Origin: JAJZJT01 sp049964655 | GTDB taxonomy: Bacteria; Actinomycetota; Acidimicrobiia; Acidimicrobiales; RAAP-2 | Direction of reading: 5' to 3' | Assembly: GCA_049964655.1 (NCBI GenBank) | Contig: JBMFXC010000002.1 | Span: forward strand, 1-64,000 | Length of the DNA: 64,000 bases | In this document: piece by piece, positions 16,842 to 24,981 of the stretch | Layout: each line of letters starts with the position of its first letter | Position numbering within the stretch: the first letter of the stretch is position 1 | Notes under the pieces: model-generated | Seen by the model: only the letters and a program-made list of their open reading frames with translations | Databases searched by the model: none | What the model was told of the DNA's origin: nothing | Made by a program: the position numbers and the translations under genes

Positions 16842-17537
16842 GTGGGGATCGAACCGGCCGCCCAGCGACTCGAGCCGGCAGACGACGAGGGGAGCGACGA
16901 CCTGCGCGAAGCGCTCCTCGACGCGGCGGCCCGCGTCGTGGCACGACGGGGCTACGACGGGACTCGACTGGCCGAGGTGGTGTCGGAGGCCGGTCTGTCG
17001 ACCGGGGCCGTCTACGGCCGGTTTCGCTCGAAACACGAGCTCCTCCGTCAAGCAATCCTCACCCGCTCCGTCCCCCAGACGCGCGTCGTCCCGCCCGACG
17101 ACACCCGGGTGGCCGACCTCTTGCGAGCCCGGGCGACCCGTCCAGCCGGACCACTCACCGACGGCGAGGCGCTCCTCCTCGAGGCGCTGGTCACCGCTCG
17201 GCGAGATCCCGAGGTCAGCGAGGCGCTCGCCGATGCGACCCGACAGTGGCGGGACGCCGTGACGCCGCTCGTCGAGACGGCGGTGGCCGATGGCACCGTC
17301 GACCCCGAGCTCGACCCCGAAGCCGTCCTCCATCTCACCCGGGCGGTCCGGCTCGGGCTCCTGCTCCTGCGGGGTTCGGGGCTTCCTGCGCCAGACCCAG
17401 TCGCCTGGGACAGGCTCATCGAGCGGATCGTGGCCAGCTTCGGGGTCGCCGGGGCGGACACGGCAGGACGAGCCGGGGCAAAGCCGGCAGCAGCAACGCC
17501 GGTATGGCAAGCACCACGTCCACCCGGCCGGGGGTAA
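16842..17537 (+). CDS. TetR-family regulator of the acyl-CoA block
   Basis: 231 residues. The HTH is at ~20-70 (LLDAAARVVARRGYDGTRL, then EVVSEAGLSTGAVYGRF and RSKHELL). The C-terminal part is a helical ligand domain, and the tail is Ala/Pro-rich. The GTG at 16842 has no good Shine-Dalgarno and lies just after a palindrome. Neighbours are acyl-CoA genes on both sides, so an acyl-CoA ligand is a reasonable guess. Confidence 0.88.
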   Translation: MGIEPAAQRLEPADDEGSDDLREALLDAAARVVARRGYDGTRLAEVVSEAGLSTGAVYGRFRSKHELLRQAILTRSVPQTRVVPPDDTRVADLLRARATRPAGPLTDGEALLLEALVTARRDPEVSEALADATRQWRDAVTPLVETAVADGTVDPELDPEAVLHLTRAVRLGLLLLRGSGLPAPDPVAWDRLIERIVASFGVAGADTAGRAGAKPAAATPVWQAPRPPGRG

Positions 17538-17572
17538 GAGTGAGGCAGCTCACGCTGCCGTAAGGGGGAGCG

Positions 17573-18679
17573 ATGACCACGAGCATGCAGGACGCATCGG
17601 GGCCGGGGGACGGGAGGGCTGCGGTCAAGGAGATCGAGGACCACGCCGTCCGCATCTTCACCTGGGACTACGAGCGGGACCGCACCCAGCTGGTCACGCT
17701 CTACAACAAGGCAATGGGAGCGCAGTGGAACAGCGTGACCGACCTCGACTGGGACACCGACGTCGACCCCGAGCGGGTGGTCGCCGACATGGGAGACGAC
17801 GCCGTCCCGCAGCTGTTCCGCGAAGCGGCCGCCCTGAAGGGCTCGCCGCTCGCCTCGTGGGGCGAGGTCGAGTTCACCCGCCTGGGCGTCGAGCTCCTCT
17901 CTGCCCGGCTCAGCCAGTTCATGCACGGCGAGCAGGGGGCGATGCTGACGGCGGCCAAGCTCGTCGAGACCGTGCCGTGGATCGACGCCAAGTACTACGC
18001 GGCCACCCAGACCATGGACGAGGCTCGGCACACCGAGGTCTTCGCCAAGTACCTCGACACCAAGCTCGGGGCGGCCTACCCGATGAGCCCGTTCCTCGAC
18101 GAACAGATCACCACGTTGCTCGAGGACGGCCGGTGGGACATCGCCTACCTCGGCATGCAGATCGTCATCGAGAGCCTGGCGCTCGCCGCCTTCGGCGAGA
18201 TGCACCGGACGACCACCGAGCCGCTGCTGAAGAAGCTGCTCCGTTACGTCATGTCCGACGAGGCGCGCTACGTCGCCTTCGGCATCCTCAGCCTGAGCGA
18301 GCTCTACCGCGACTTGAGCGCGGCCGAGCTACACGAACGCCAACAGTTCCTCGTCGAGAACACCCTGCGCAACCGGGCCCGCTCCACCACCCCCGAGATC
18401 TGGGAGCGCCTGGGCGTCCCGGTGGCGGCCGTCGTGCCGTACCTGGTCGAGGCTGCACAGAAGACCGGCGGCGGCATCTTCGCCGCCTTCCAGCGGGCGT
18501 TCTTCGCCAAGCTCGTACCCAACGTGCGCAAGCTCGGCCTGCTCGACGCCAACGACGGCTGGTTGCGCGAGCAGTGGGGCAAGGCCGGGCTCCTCGAGTT
18601 CGAGCACGCGCCCGACACCTCCGAGGACTACCTGACCTACGACGCGATCAGCGCTGACCGCCGGCACACCGACGCATGA
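17573..18679 (+). CDS. Ferritin-like diiron protein with an altered second metal motif
   Basis: 368 residues, all-helical. Carboxylate and His positions expected for a diiron four-helix bundle are E120 (HGEQ), E150-A-R-H153, E200 (VIES) and E230-A-R-Y233. The second ExxH motif therefore ends in Tyr instead of His. The ATG at 17573 has AGGGGGA upstream, and the stop overlaps the next start (ATGA). An inverted repeat GGCAGC-tcac-GCTGCC lies just before the gene. By context it could hydroxylate or desaturate an acyl or steroid substrate; this is inference. Confidence 0.8.
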   Translation: MTTSMQDASGPGDGRAAVKEIEDHAVRIFTWDYERDRTQLVTLYNKAMGAQWNSVTDLDWDTDVDPERVVADMGDDAVPQLFREAAALKGSPLASWGEVEFTRLGVELLSARLSQFMHGEQGAMLTAAKLVETVPWIDAKYYAATQTMDEARHTEVFAKYLDTKLGAAYPMSPFLDEQITTLLEDGRWDIAYLGMQIVIESLALAAFGEMHRTTTEPLLKKLLRYVMSDEARYVAFGILSLSELYRDLSAAELHERQQFLVENTLRNRARSTTPEIWERLGVPVAAVVPYLVEAAQKTGGGIFAAFQRAFFAKLVPNVRKLGLLDANDGWLREQWGKAGLLEFEHAPDTSEDYLTYDAISADRRHTDA

Positions 18680-19839
18680 GCGACCCCATGCGAGCCCGCG
18701 CCGCCATCGTCGGCGTGGCCGACGACGCCTCCCCGACCGGCGAGCTCGAGCGAAGCGGACGTGACCTCGAAGTCGCCATGGTGGCCGCCGCCCTCGAGGA
18801 TGCCGGCCTCACGCACGACGACGTCGACGGGGTCTGTCACACCTCCTCCTCCATGCGGCTCGCCGAGGCGCTGGGCATCCATCCCACCTTCACCGACTCG
18901 ACCAACACCGGGGGCTCGAGCTTCGAGGTCCACGCCGAGCACGCCGCTGCCGCCATCGCCGCTGGCCTCTGCGAGGTGGTGGTCAGCGTCTACGCGTCGA
19001 CCCCTCGGTCCGACCGGCGTGCCGGGCGGACGCGCCGCCGGCCGGAGCGGGACCCGGACGACCCGATCGTCGAGTGGGAGCTCCCTTACGGCCTCCGGCT
19101 CCCCATGGCGCCCTATGCCATGGCGGCCTCACGTCACATGGCCACCTTCGGCACCACGTCCGAGCAGCTGGCCGAGATCGCCGTGTCGACCCGGCGGTGG
19201 GCGTCGATGAACCCCCGGGCCCGTTACCGCGACCCGATCACCGTGGACGACGTGCTCGCCTCGCCCTACGAGTGCGAGCCGCTCCACCGGCTCGACTGCT
19301 GCCTCGTGACCGACGGTGCCGGCGCCTTCGTGATGACGAGCGCAGAACGGGCACGCGACCTCGCCAAACCGCCGGTCTACGTGCTCGGTGCCGCCACGTG
19401 CCACGACCATTCGATGATCTCGCAGATGCCCGACCTCACCATTACGCCCGGCCGCGTGTCCGGCAGCCGGGCCTTTGCCATGGCGGGCCTCGGCCCCGCC
19501 GACGTCGACCTCTTGATGGGCTACGACAGCTTCACCATCACCGCCCTCTTGCACCTCGAGGACTTGGGCTTTTGCGCCAAGGGAGAGGGTGGGCCGTTCG
19601 TCGAGGGAGGCCGTACCGCACCGGGGGGAAGCCTGCCGATGAACACCAACGGCGGTGGCCTCTCCTACACGCACCCGGGCATGTACGGCATGTTCCTCAT
19701 CGTCGAGGCAGTCCGCCAGCTCCGGGGCGAGTGCGGCGAGCGCCAGCTCCCCGAACCCCAGGTCGCCGTGGCCCACGGGTCCGGCATGGTGCTCTCGTGC
19801 ATGTCCACCCTCGTCCTCGGCACCCAGGCGACGGCGTGA
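18676..19839 (+). CDS. Thiolase-fold lipid-transfer/aldolase-type protein
   Basis: 387 residues of thiolase fold, like the SCP-x/Ltp group. The usual nucleophilic Cys is replaced by Ser in the TNTGGSSFEVHAEHA region. The C-terminal motifs are NTNGGGLSYTHPGMYGM and AHGSGM instead of the CGGGG of true thiolases. This pattern is found in Ltp-type retro-aldolases of sterol side-chain breakdown, which need a DUF35 partner, and a DUF35 gene follows immediately. It is coupled to the diiron gene by a 4-bp overlap. An acetyl-CoA acetyltransferase activity is unlikely without the Cys. Confidence 0.85.
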   Translation: MSDPMRARAAIVGVADDASPTGELERSGRDLEVAMVAAALEDAGLTHDDVDGVCHTSSSMRLAEALGIHPTFTDSTNTGGSSFEVHAEHAAAAIAAGLCEVVVSVYASTPRSDRRAGRTRRRPERDPDDPIVEWELPYGLRLPMAPYAMAASRHMATFGTTSEQLAEIAVSTRRWASMNPRARYRDPITVDDVLASPYECEPLHRLDCCLVTDGAGAFVMTSAERARDLAKPPVYVLGAATCHDHSMISQMPDLTITPGRVSGSRAFAMAGLGPADVDLLMGYDSFTITALLHLEDLGFCAKGEGGPFVEGGRTAPGGSLPMNTNGGGLSYTHPGMYGMFLIVEAVRQLRGECGERQLPEPQVAVAHGSGMVLSCMSTLVLGTQATA

Positions 19840-19852
19840 ACGGAGCGGCCTG

Positions 19853-20290
19853 ATGGACGGAGCGGTGACACCCGGCAGTCGGCTCGAGCCAGGGACCGGA
19901 CAGGGGGCCGAGCCCTTCTGGGAGGCGACTCGCCACAGGCAACTGGTCCTGCCGTGGTGCACGGCGTGCGACCGGCCGTTCTTCTACCCGCGGCCGTTCT
20001 GCCCCCGTTGCCTGGGTCGTGCCATCGAGTGGCAGCCGGCAGCCGGTACCGGGGTCGTCTACGCCTTCACCGTCGAGCACCGGGCCGAGGTCGGTCCCTT
20101 CGCCGCCAGCGAGCCGTTCGTGGTCGCCCTCATCGAACTGGCCGAGGGGGTCCGGATGCTGAGCAACGTCGTCGGCTGCCCACCCGGAGAAGTCGGTGTC
20201 GATCTGCCGGTCGCCGTCTGCTGGGAACCGCTCTCCGACGGCCGCCACCTCCCCCAGTTCGCCCCGGTAGCGGCAGGGGTGCCGTCGTGA
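19853..20290 (+). CDS. DUF35 zinc-ribbon/OB-fold acyl-CoA-associated protein
   Basis: 145 residues. The N-terminal helix (EPFWEATRHRQLVLPWC) leads into a zinc ribbon with C-x2-C and C-x2-C (CTACDRPFFYPRPFCPRC), then an OB-fold. Such proteins partner thiolase-fold or aldolase enzymes (for example ChsH2 with Ltp2). The ATG at 19853 has GGAG 7 nt upstream; the gene starts 13 bp after the thiolase-fold gene and overlaps the ligase start by 4 bp. Function: likely subunit of an acyl-CoA aldolase or hydratase complex. Confidence 0.88.
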   Translation: MDGAVTPGSRLEPGTGQGAEPFWEATRHRQLVLPWCTACDRPFFYPRPFCPRCLGRAIEWQPAAGTGVVYAFTVEHRAEVGPFAASEPFVVALIELAEGVRMLSNVVGCPPGEVGVDLPVAVCWEPLSDGRHLPQFAPVAAGVPS

Positions 20291-21891
20291 GCGTCAGCGG
20301 GTCGGCGAGCAGCCCGGGCCTCGGCGCGGCGGCTGACGGCGACCCCGCCGCCGAGCGCGCCGCGCTGGCCGCTTGCGGCATGGTCCTGGCGTACTGGGCC
20401 CGGCACGACCCGGAGCGCTTGGCGATCCTGTCGGCCGACGGAAACCGGACCTTCGGGGCGCTCAACGCCCGCTCCAACCAGGCTGCACGGGCGTTTCGGC
20501 GGCTCGGCCTCGGTGCCGGCGACGCCGTGGCGCTCCTGTGCGGCAACCGCCCCGAGTTCGTCGAGGTGCTCGGTGCCACCCAGCGGGCCGGCTTCCGCCT
20601 CACGCCTGTCAACTGGCACCTCACCACTGACGAAGTCGCCTACATCGTGGACGACTGCGAGGCGAGGGTCCTCGTGAGCGACCGCTCCCACGCACAAGTC
20701 GCCTTCGCCGCCGCCCGCATGCTCGACGACCCCCCGATCGTCGTCGTGGTCGGCCAGCCCCTCGAAGGAACCGTCAACTACGACGCCCTGGTCGCCGCCG
20801 AGGAGGCCGACGACCTCGAAGACCCTCAGCTCGGGTCCTCGATGCTCTACACGTCGGGTACCACCGGCCGCCCGAAGGGTGTCCACCGTCCCCGGGGCAC
20901 CGCCAGCTCGGCTTCGCTCGACATCTTCGGCTACCGGGAGGACGGCAACGATCGCCATCTGTGCACGGGGCCCCTCTACCACGCCGCCCCGCTGCTCTTC
21001 TCCCTCGTCGTGCCGCTCACCTACGGCGTCGGCGTGGTGGTGATGCAGCGTTTCGACGCCGAGGAGGCCCTCCGCCTGATCGAGCGGTACGAGGTCACCC
21101 ACACCCACATGGTCCCGACCATGTTCCACCGACTGCTGTCACTGCCCGAAGACGTACGCGCACGCTACGACGTCTCGTCGTTGCGGTCGGTGCTCCACGG
21201 CGCGGCACCCTGCCCGGTGACCGTCAAGCAGCGGCTGATGGAGTGGCTCGGACCGGTGGTGTGGGAGTACTACGCGGCAACCGAGGGGCTCGGGACCTTC
21301 GTCGACCCCGCCACCTGGCTCGCCCACCCCGGGACGGTCGGCAAGCCCCTGGTGGAGGGCATGGTCGTCGTCGGCGACGAGGAGGGCCGTCCGCTGCCGG
21401 CCGGTGAGACCGGGCTCGTCTACCTGAGGCCACCTCCAGGGACAGCCTTCGAGTACTACAAGGACCCAGACAAGACGGCGGGCACCTACGTCGGCGAGTA
21501 CTTCACGCTCGGAGACGTCGGGCACTTCGACGAGGAGGGTTTCCTCTACCTGACCGATCGCTCCGCCAACCTGATCATCTCCGGAGGGGTGAACATCTAC
21601 CCGGCCGAGGTCGACGCCGTGCTGCTCGAGCACCCAGCAGTAGGGGACGTCGGCACGATCGGGGTGCCCGACGACGAGTGGGGGGAGGTGGTCCTCGCCG
21701 TCGTCGAGCCTCAGCCGGGCGCCGTCGCCGGACCCGAGCTCGAAGCCGAGCTCCTTGCCTTCTGCCGCCAGCGCCTGGCCCGCTACAAGTGCCCGCGCTC
21801 GGTGGTCTTCGTCGAGCACCTACCCCGCCACGACAACGGCAAGCTCTATCGCGCCGTGCTGCGCGAGCGCTTCGCCACGGGCAGCACGTGA
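20287..21891 (+). CDS. Acyl-CoA synthetase (AMP-forming ligase)
   Basis: 534 residues, ANL superfamily. The P-loop-like motif MLYTSGTTGRPKGV is at ~193-206, then YYAATEG, the hinge and adenylate motifs FTLGDVGHFDEEGFLYLTDR, and the C-terminal catalytic Lys region near RHDNGKLYR. It activates a carboxylic acid to its CoA thioester. GTG at 20287 overlaps the DUF35 stop (GTGA), so it is part of the 17573-21891 operon. Chain length preference cannot be told from sequence. Confidence 0.93.
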   Translation: MSVSGSASSPGLGAAADGDPAAERAALAACGMVLAYWARHDPERLAILSADGNRTFGALNARSNQAARAFRRLGLGAGDAVALLCGNRPEFVEVLGATQRAGFRLTPVNWHLTTDEVAYIVDDCEARVLVSDRSHAQVAFAAARMLDDPPIVVVVGQPLEGTVNYDALVAAEEADDLEDPQLGSSMLYTSGTTGRPKGVHRPRGTASSASLDIFGYREDGNDRHLCTGPLYHAAPLLFSLVVPLTYGVGVVVMQRFDAEEALRLIERYEVTHTHMVPTMFHRLLSLPEDVRARYDVSSLRSVLHGAAPCPVTVKQRLMEWLGPVVWEYYAATEGLGTFVDPATWLAHPGTVGKPLVEGMVVVGDEEGRPLPAGETGLVYLRPPPGTAFEYYKDPDKTAGTYVGEYFTLGDVGHFDEEGFLYLTDRSANLIISGGVNIYPAEVDAVLLEHPAVGDVGTIGVPDDEWGEVVLAVVEPQPGAVAGPELEAELLAFCRQRLARYKCPRSVVFVEHLPRHDNGKLYRAVLRERFATGST

Positions 21892-22015
21892 CCAGCCGGC
21901 CCACCTCGTGCCCGGCTCGGACCCGTGCGGCTCCACTACCGTCGAGACGGTCGGAGGACGTAGGAGCACGACCGGGGCGTTTCGCGACCGACCATCCGAC
22001 CCTGGGGGGAGCACC

Positions 22016-23344
22016 ATGACCGTGACGACAAGCGAACAAGCAGCACCGGGCGAGGAGAGCGTCCTGGCCGAGCTCGGCCGATGGCTCGAAGCCAACTGGG
22101 ATCCCGACTTGACCGTCGGCGCATGGTGGGAGCGCCTCGGGCTCGCCGGCTGGTCGGCACCGACGCTCCCGGCGCACGCCTACGGACGAGAGCTGAGCCG
22201 CAACGGCGCGGTTCGCGTTGCTCAGGAGATCGCCGCGTTCGGAGCACTCGGAGCCCCGGCCGGCCTCGGGCTCCTGCTGGCAGCACCCACGATCGCCACC
22301 CACGGCACCCGCCAACAGGTCGAGACCTACGTACGGGACATCGTGACGGGGCAGCGAGCCTGGTGCCAGCTCTTCTCCGAGCCGTCAGCGGGGTCCGACC
22401 TGGCGGGCCTGCAGACGCGCGCCGTCCGCGACGGCGACGAGTGGGTCGTGAACGGGCAGAAGGTATGGACCTCGGGCGGCCAGTACGCCGACCTCGGCAT
22501 GCTGCTCGCCCGCACCGATCCCGACGTCCCCAAGCACCAGGGCATCACCTACTTCGCCGTCGACATGCACCAGCCCGGCGTGGAGGTCCGCCCACTGCGA
22601 GAGATGACCGGGCGGGCCCTGTTCAACGAGGTCTTCCTCACCGACGCCAGGGTGCCCCACGACGCCGTCATCGGCGGGGTCAACCAGGGCTGGGCGGTGG
22701 CCAACACCACGCTTGCCAACGAACGGGCCGGGCTCGGCTCAGGGGGAGGCAACGGCGCGGCGGAGGTGGCCCAGCCAGGCACCGTGGTCGGCGACCTCGA
22801 ACGGCGGGCAGGCGACTTCGTGCAGGCGAACGGGCAGCGAGGCGAAAGCGCCACGCTCCGGGCCATGCGCGGCGGAGCGTCGGTCCTCATCGACCTCGCC
22901 CGTGCGCTCGACCGGCTTTCGGACCCGCTGGTACGCCAAGGGCTCGCCCAGCTCTACACCTGGGGGGCGATCGGCCGGTTCAACAGCCTCCGCCTCAAAG
23001 CAGCCAAGGAGGCCGGCTCCGACATCCCGGGCATGCCGAACATCGCCAAGCTCTCGATGAGCCACATCATGCGGCTCTCTCGCGACCTCGGTCTCGAGAT
23101 CGCCGGTCCGGCCGGCATGCTCCACGGGTACGACGACACCGAGCGGGCCACCCTCTCCTCCGACGTGGTCCACCCGCTCGTCAACCTGGTCACCGAGCTG
23201 GCCCTGCTCGCCCAGGCGCCGCCCATCTACGGCGGCACCGACCAGATCCAACGGAACATCATCGGGGAACGCGTCCTCGGGCTGCCCAAGGAGCCCGCCA
23301 ACGACCGTGGGACCCCGTTCTCGGCGCTCCCCAAGAACGCGTGA
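22016..23344 (+). CDS. Acyl-CoA dehydrogenase
   Basis: 442 residues. Motifs: CQLFSEPSAGSDLAGL, GQKVWTSGGQYADLGML, and the C-terminal GGTDQIQRNIIGERVLGLP. A longer mid-domain (~245-300) than in the 15375 paralogue contains a Gly-rich loop. The ATG at 22016 has GGGGGAG upstream. The 124-bp gap after the ligase may hold a separate promoter. The stop overlaps the next ATG by one base (TGATG). Substrate unknown. Confidence 0.93.
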   Translation: MTVTTSEQAAPGEESVLAELGRWLEANWDPDLTVGAWWERLGLAGWSAPTLPAHAYGRELSRNGAVRVAQEIAAFGALGAPAGLGLLLAAPTIATHGTRQQVETYVRDIVTGQRAWCQLFSEPSAGSDLAGLQTRAVRDGDEWVVNGQKVWTSGGQYADLGMLLARTDPDVPKHQGITYFAVDMHQPGVEVRPLREMTGRALFNEVFLTDARVPHDAVIGGVNQGWAVANTTLANERAGLGSGGGNGAAEVAQPGTVVGDLERRAGDFVQANGQRGESATLRAMRGGASVLIDLARALDRLSDPLVRQGLAQLYTWGAIGRFNSLRLKAAKEAGSDIPGMPNIAKLSMSHIMRLSRDLGLEIAGPAGMLHGYDDTERATLSSDVVHPLVNLVTELALLAQAPPIYGGTDQIQRNIIGERVLGLPKEPANDRGTPFSALPKNA

Positions 23345-24582
23345 TGGCCAACGTCACCTGGGAGACCGAGGCGGACCCTGTGGCAGCGGGCATGGACGCC
23401 GAGCGCCTCGAACGACTCACCGAGCACTTCCGCACCCGCTACGTCGAGCCCGGCAAGCTGCCGGGGTGCCAGCTGGTCGTGGCCCGGGGAGGCGTCGTCG
23501 CGTATGCCCGTTCCCTCGGCCTGAGCGACCGGGAGCGGCAGCGCGAGGTCGAAGCCGGCACGATCTGGCGCATCTACTCGATGACCAAGCCGCTCACCTC
23601 GATCGCCCTCATGCAACGCTACGAGCAGGGCGACTTCCTCCTCACCGACCCGGTGTCCCGCTTCATCCCTGAGTGGAGCGACCTGAAGGTCGAGATCACC
23701 TCGGAGGACGGGAGCACGCGCCTGGTGGAGCCCGAACGTCCCATGAACGTGCGCGACGCGCTCATGCACACGACTGGGCTGGCCGGCGCCGTGGTGCCGA
23801 GCCACCCGCTCGACTACCGCTACGCCAAGGCCGTCCAGGAGCAGCGCTCGGGCATGACCCTCGAACGGGCCTGCACGATGCTCGCCGAGTACCCCCTCAA
23901 GTTCCATCCCGGCACACGATGGAACTACGGGCTGTCCACTGACGTCTGCGCCCGGCTGGTGGAGGTCCTCTCCGGAACGCGCTTCGACCACTATCTGGCC
24001 GACGAGATCCTCGCTCCCCTCGGCATGCACGACACCGGGTTCGTCGTGCCCGACGAGGCCTCCGAGCGGTTCGCCGCCTGCTACGCCTACCGCAAGGGAG
24101 CGGAACCGGCACTCCTCGACGACCCGGAGACGAGTGCCTACCGCCGTCAACGCTCGTACCTATCGGGCGCCGGTGGGCTGGTGTCGACCACCGGCGACTA
24201 CCTTCGCTTCTGTCAGATGTTGGTGGCAGGGGGAACGCTGGAAGGCCGACGCGTCATCGGCCGCAAGACGCTCGAGCTCATGACCGCCAACCACCTTCCC
24301 GGCGGGACAGACCTCCGCCACCTGGCCACCGGCGGCTTCGGCGAGTCGGGCTTCGACGGCGTTGGCTTCGGCCTCGGCTTTGCCGTCAACCTCGGACCTA
24401 CCGCCACCGCCGGCGTCGGATCAGCCGGCGAGTACTCGTGGGGCGGTGCCGCCAGCACGGCGTTCTTCGTCGATCCCGCCGAGGAGCTGACGGCGGTCTT
24501 CATGACCCAGCTCATGCCCTCGACGTGCTACCCCATCCGCTCGCAACTGCGGTCCCTCGTCTACCAGGCCATCGCCGACTGA
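23344..24582 (+). CDS. Serine hydrolase of the beta-lactamase/esterase family
   Basis: 412 residues, class C beta-lactamase fold as in EstB-type esterases. The SxxK motif is SMTK (within IYSMTKPLTS), the Tyr motif is in WNYGLSTD, and HTTGL marks the early region. No signal peptide, so a cytoplasmic esterase or CoA-related hydrolase is more likely than an antibiotic-degrading enzyme. Coupled to the dehydrogenase by overlap. Such genes are frequent companions of actinobacterial acyl-CoA clusters. Confidence 0.9.
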   Translation: MANVTWETEADPVAAGMDAERLERLTEHFRTRYVEPGKLPGCQLVVARGGVVAYARSLGLSDRERQREVEAGTIWRIYSMTKPLTSIALMQRYEQGDFLLTDPVSRFIPEWSDLKVEITSEDGSTRLVEPERPMNVRDALMHTTGLAGAVVPSHPLDYRYAKAVQEQRSGMTLERACTMLAEYPLKFHPGTRWNYGLSTDVCARLVEVLSGTRFDHYLADEILAPLGMHDTGFVVPDEASERFAACYAYRKGAEPALLDDPETSAYRRQRSYLSGAGGLVSTTGDYLRFCQMLVAGGTLEGRRVIGRKTLELMTANHLPGGTDLRHLATGGFGESGFDGVGFGLGFAVNLGPTATAGVGSAGEYSWGGAASTAFFVDPAEELTAVFMTQLMPSTCYPIRSQLRSLVYQAIAD

Positions 24583-24591
24583 CCGCTCGAT

Positions 24592-24660
24592 GCTGCCCCC
24601 ACCGTGGCCGGTGGCGTGGCGCGCTGCTGCCCCCCACCGTGGCCGGTGGCGTGGCGCGCT
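24592..24660. repeat. Tandem 34/35-bp repeat, each copy with a CCACCG-tggc-CGGTGG hairpin
   Basis: Copies at 24592-24625 and 24626-24660 differ by one added C. Each holds a perfect 6-bp stem with a 4-nt loop. They begin 9 bp after the hydrolase stop and may end its transcript. Confidence 0.75.
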
Positions 24661-24733
24661 GCCATCGTTTCGGCGAGGCGACTGGTAGCATGGCTTGGCC
24701 CGTGAATGCCGACCAGCGAAGGAGGTGAGCCAG

Positions 24734-24793
24734 GTGAGATCGGAACCCCCCAGTACCTGGCGTTCTCCGTCGCTCTCGTCGCCTCGGGCCTGA
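24734..24793 (+). CDS. Probable 19-residue leader peptide of the NRAMP-like gene
   Basis: AAGGAGGTGA at 24719-24728, a near-perfect match to the anti-Shine-Dalgarno, precedes GTG 24734. The frame encodes MRSEPPSTWRSPSLSSPRA and stops at 24791-24793. It lies 188 bp before the transporter start, in a 399-bp leader that holds no other gene. After it come short stems such as CTCC-gtc-GGAG. A leader peptide with attenuation or translational control is plausible, though not proven. I could not match the region to a known riboswitch. Confidence 0.5.
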   Translation: MRSEPPSTWRSPSLSSPRA

Positions 24794-24981
24794 CAGCGCC
24801 GTAACCGGCCCCCGGCCAACCACCGGCCGCACGGTGTCGCGTCGGTCGACCACCTGAGCGCCGACTCCGTCGGAGAGCGTCCTGCTGCGCACTGCGCGTG
24901 CACTCTCGTGCCGCCTGCTGCCGCGTACCGCACACCCCTTGTGACTGCGCTTCGTCGCGCTCCTCGAGAAGGAGTCCTCCC

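Noticed and set aside
16834..17262. Alternative GTG frame at the TetR gene
   Set aside because: It is out of frame with the HTH and shows Arg/Ser-rich shadow composition.
24660..24981. M-box or yybP-ykoY riboswitch before the NRAMP-like gene
   Set aside because: The conserved core sequences of these classes are not visible. A leader peptide is better supported.
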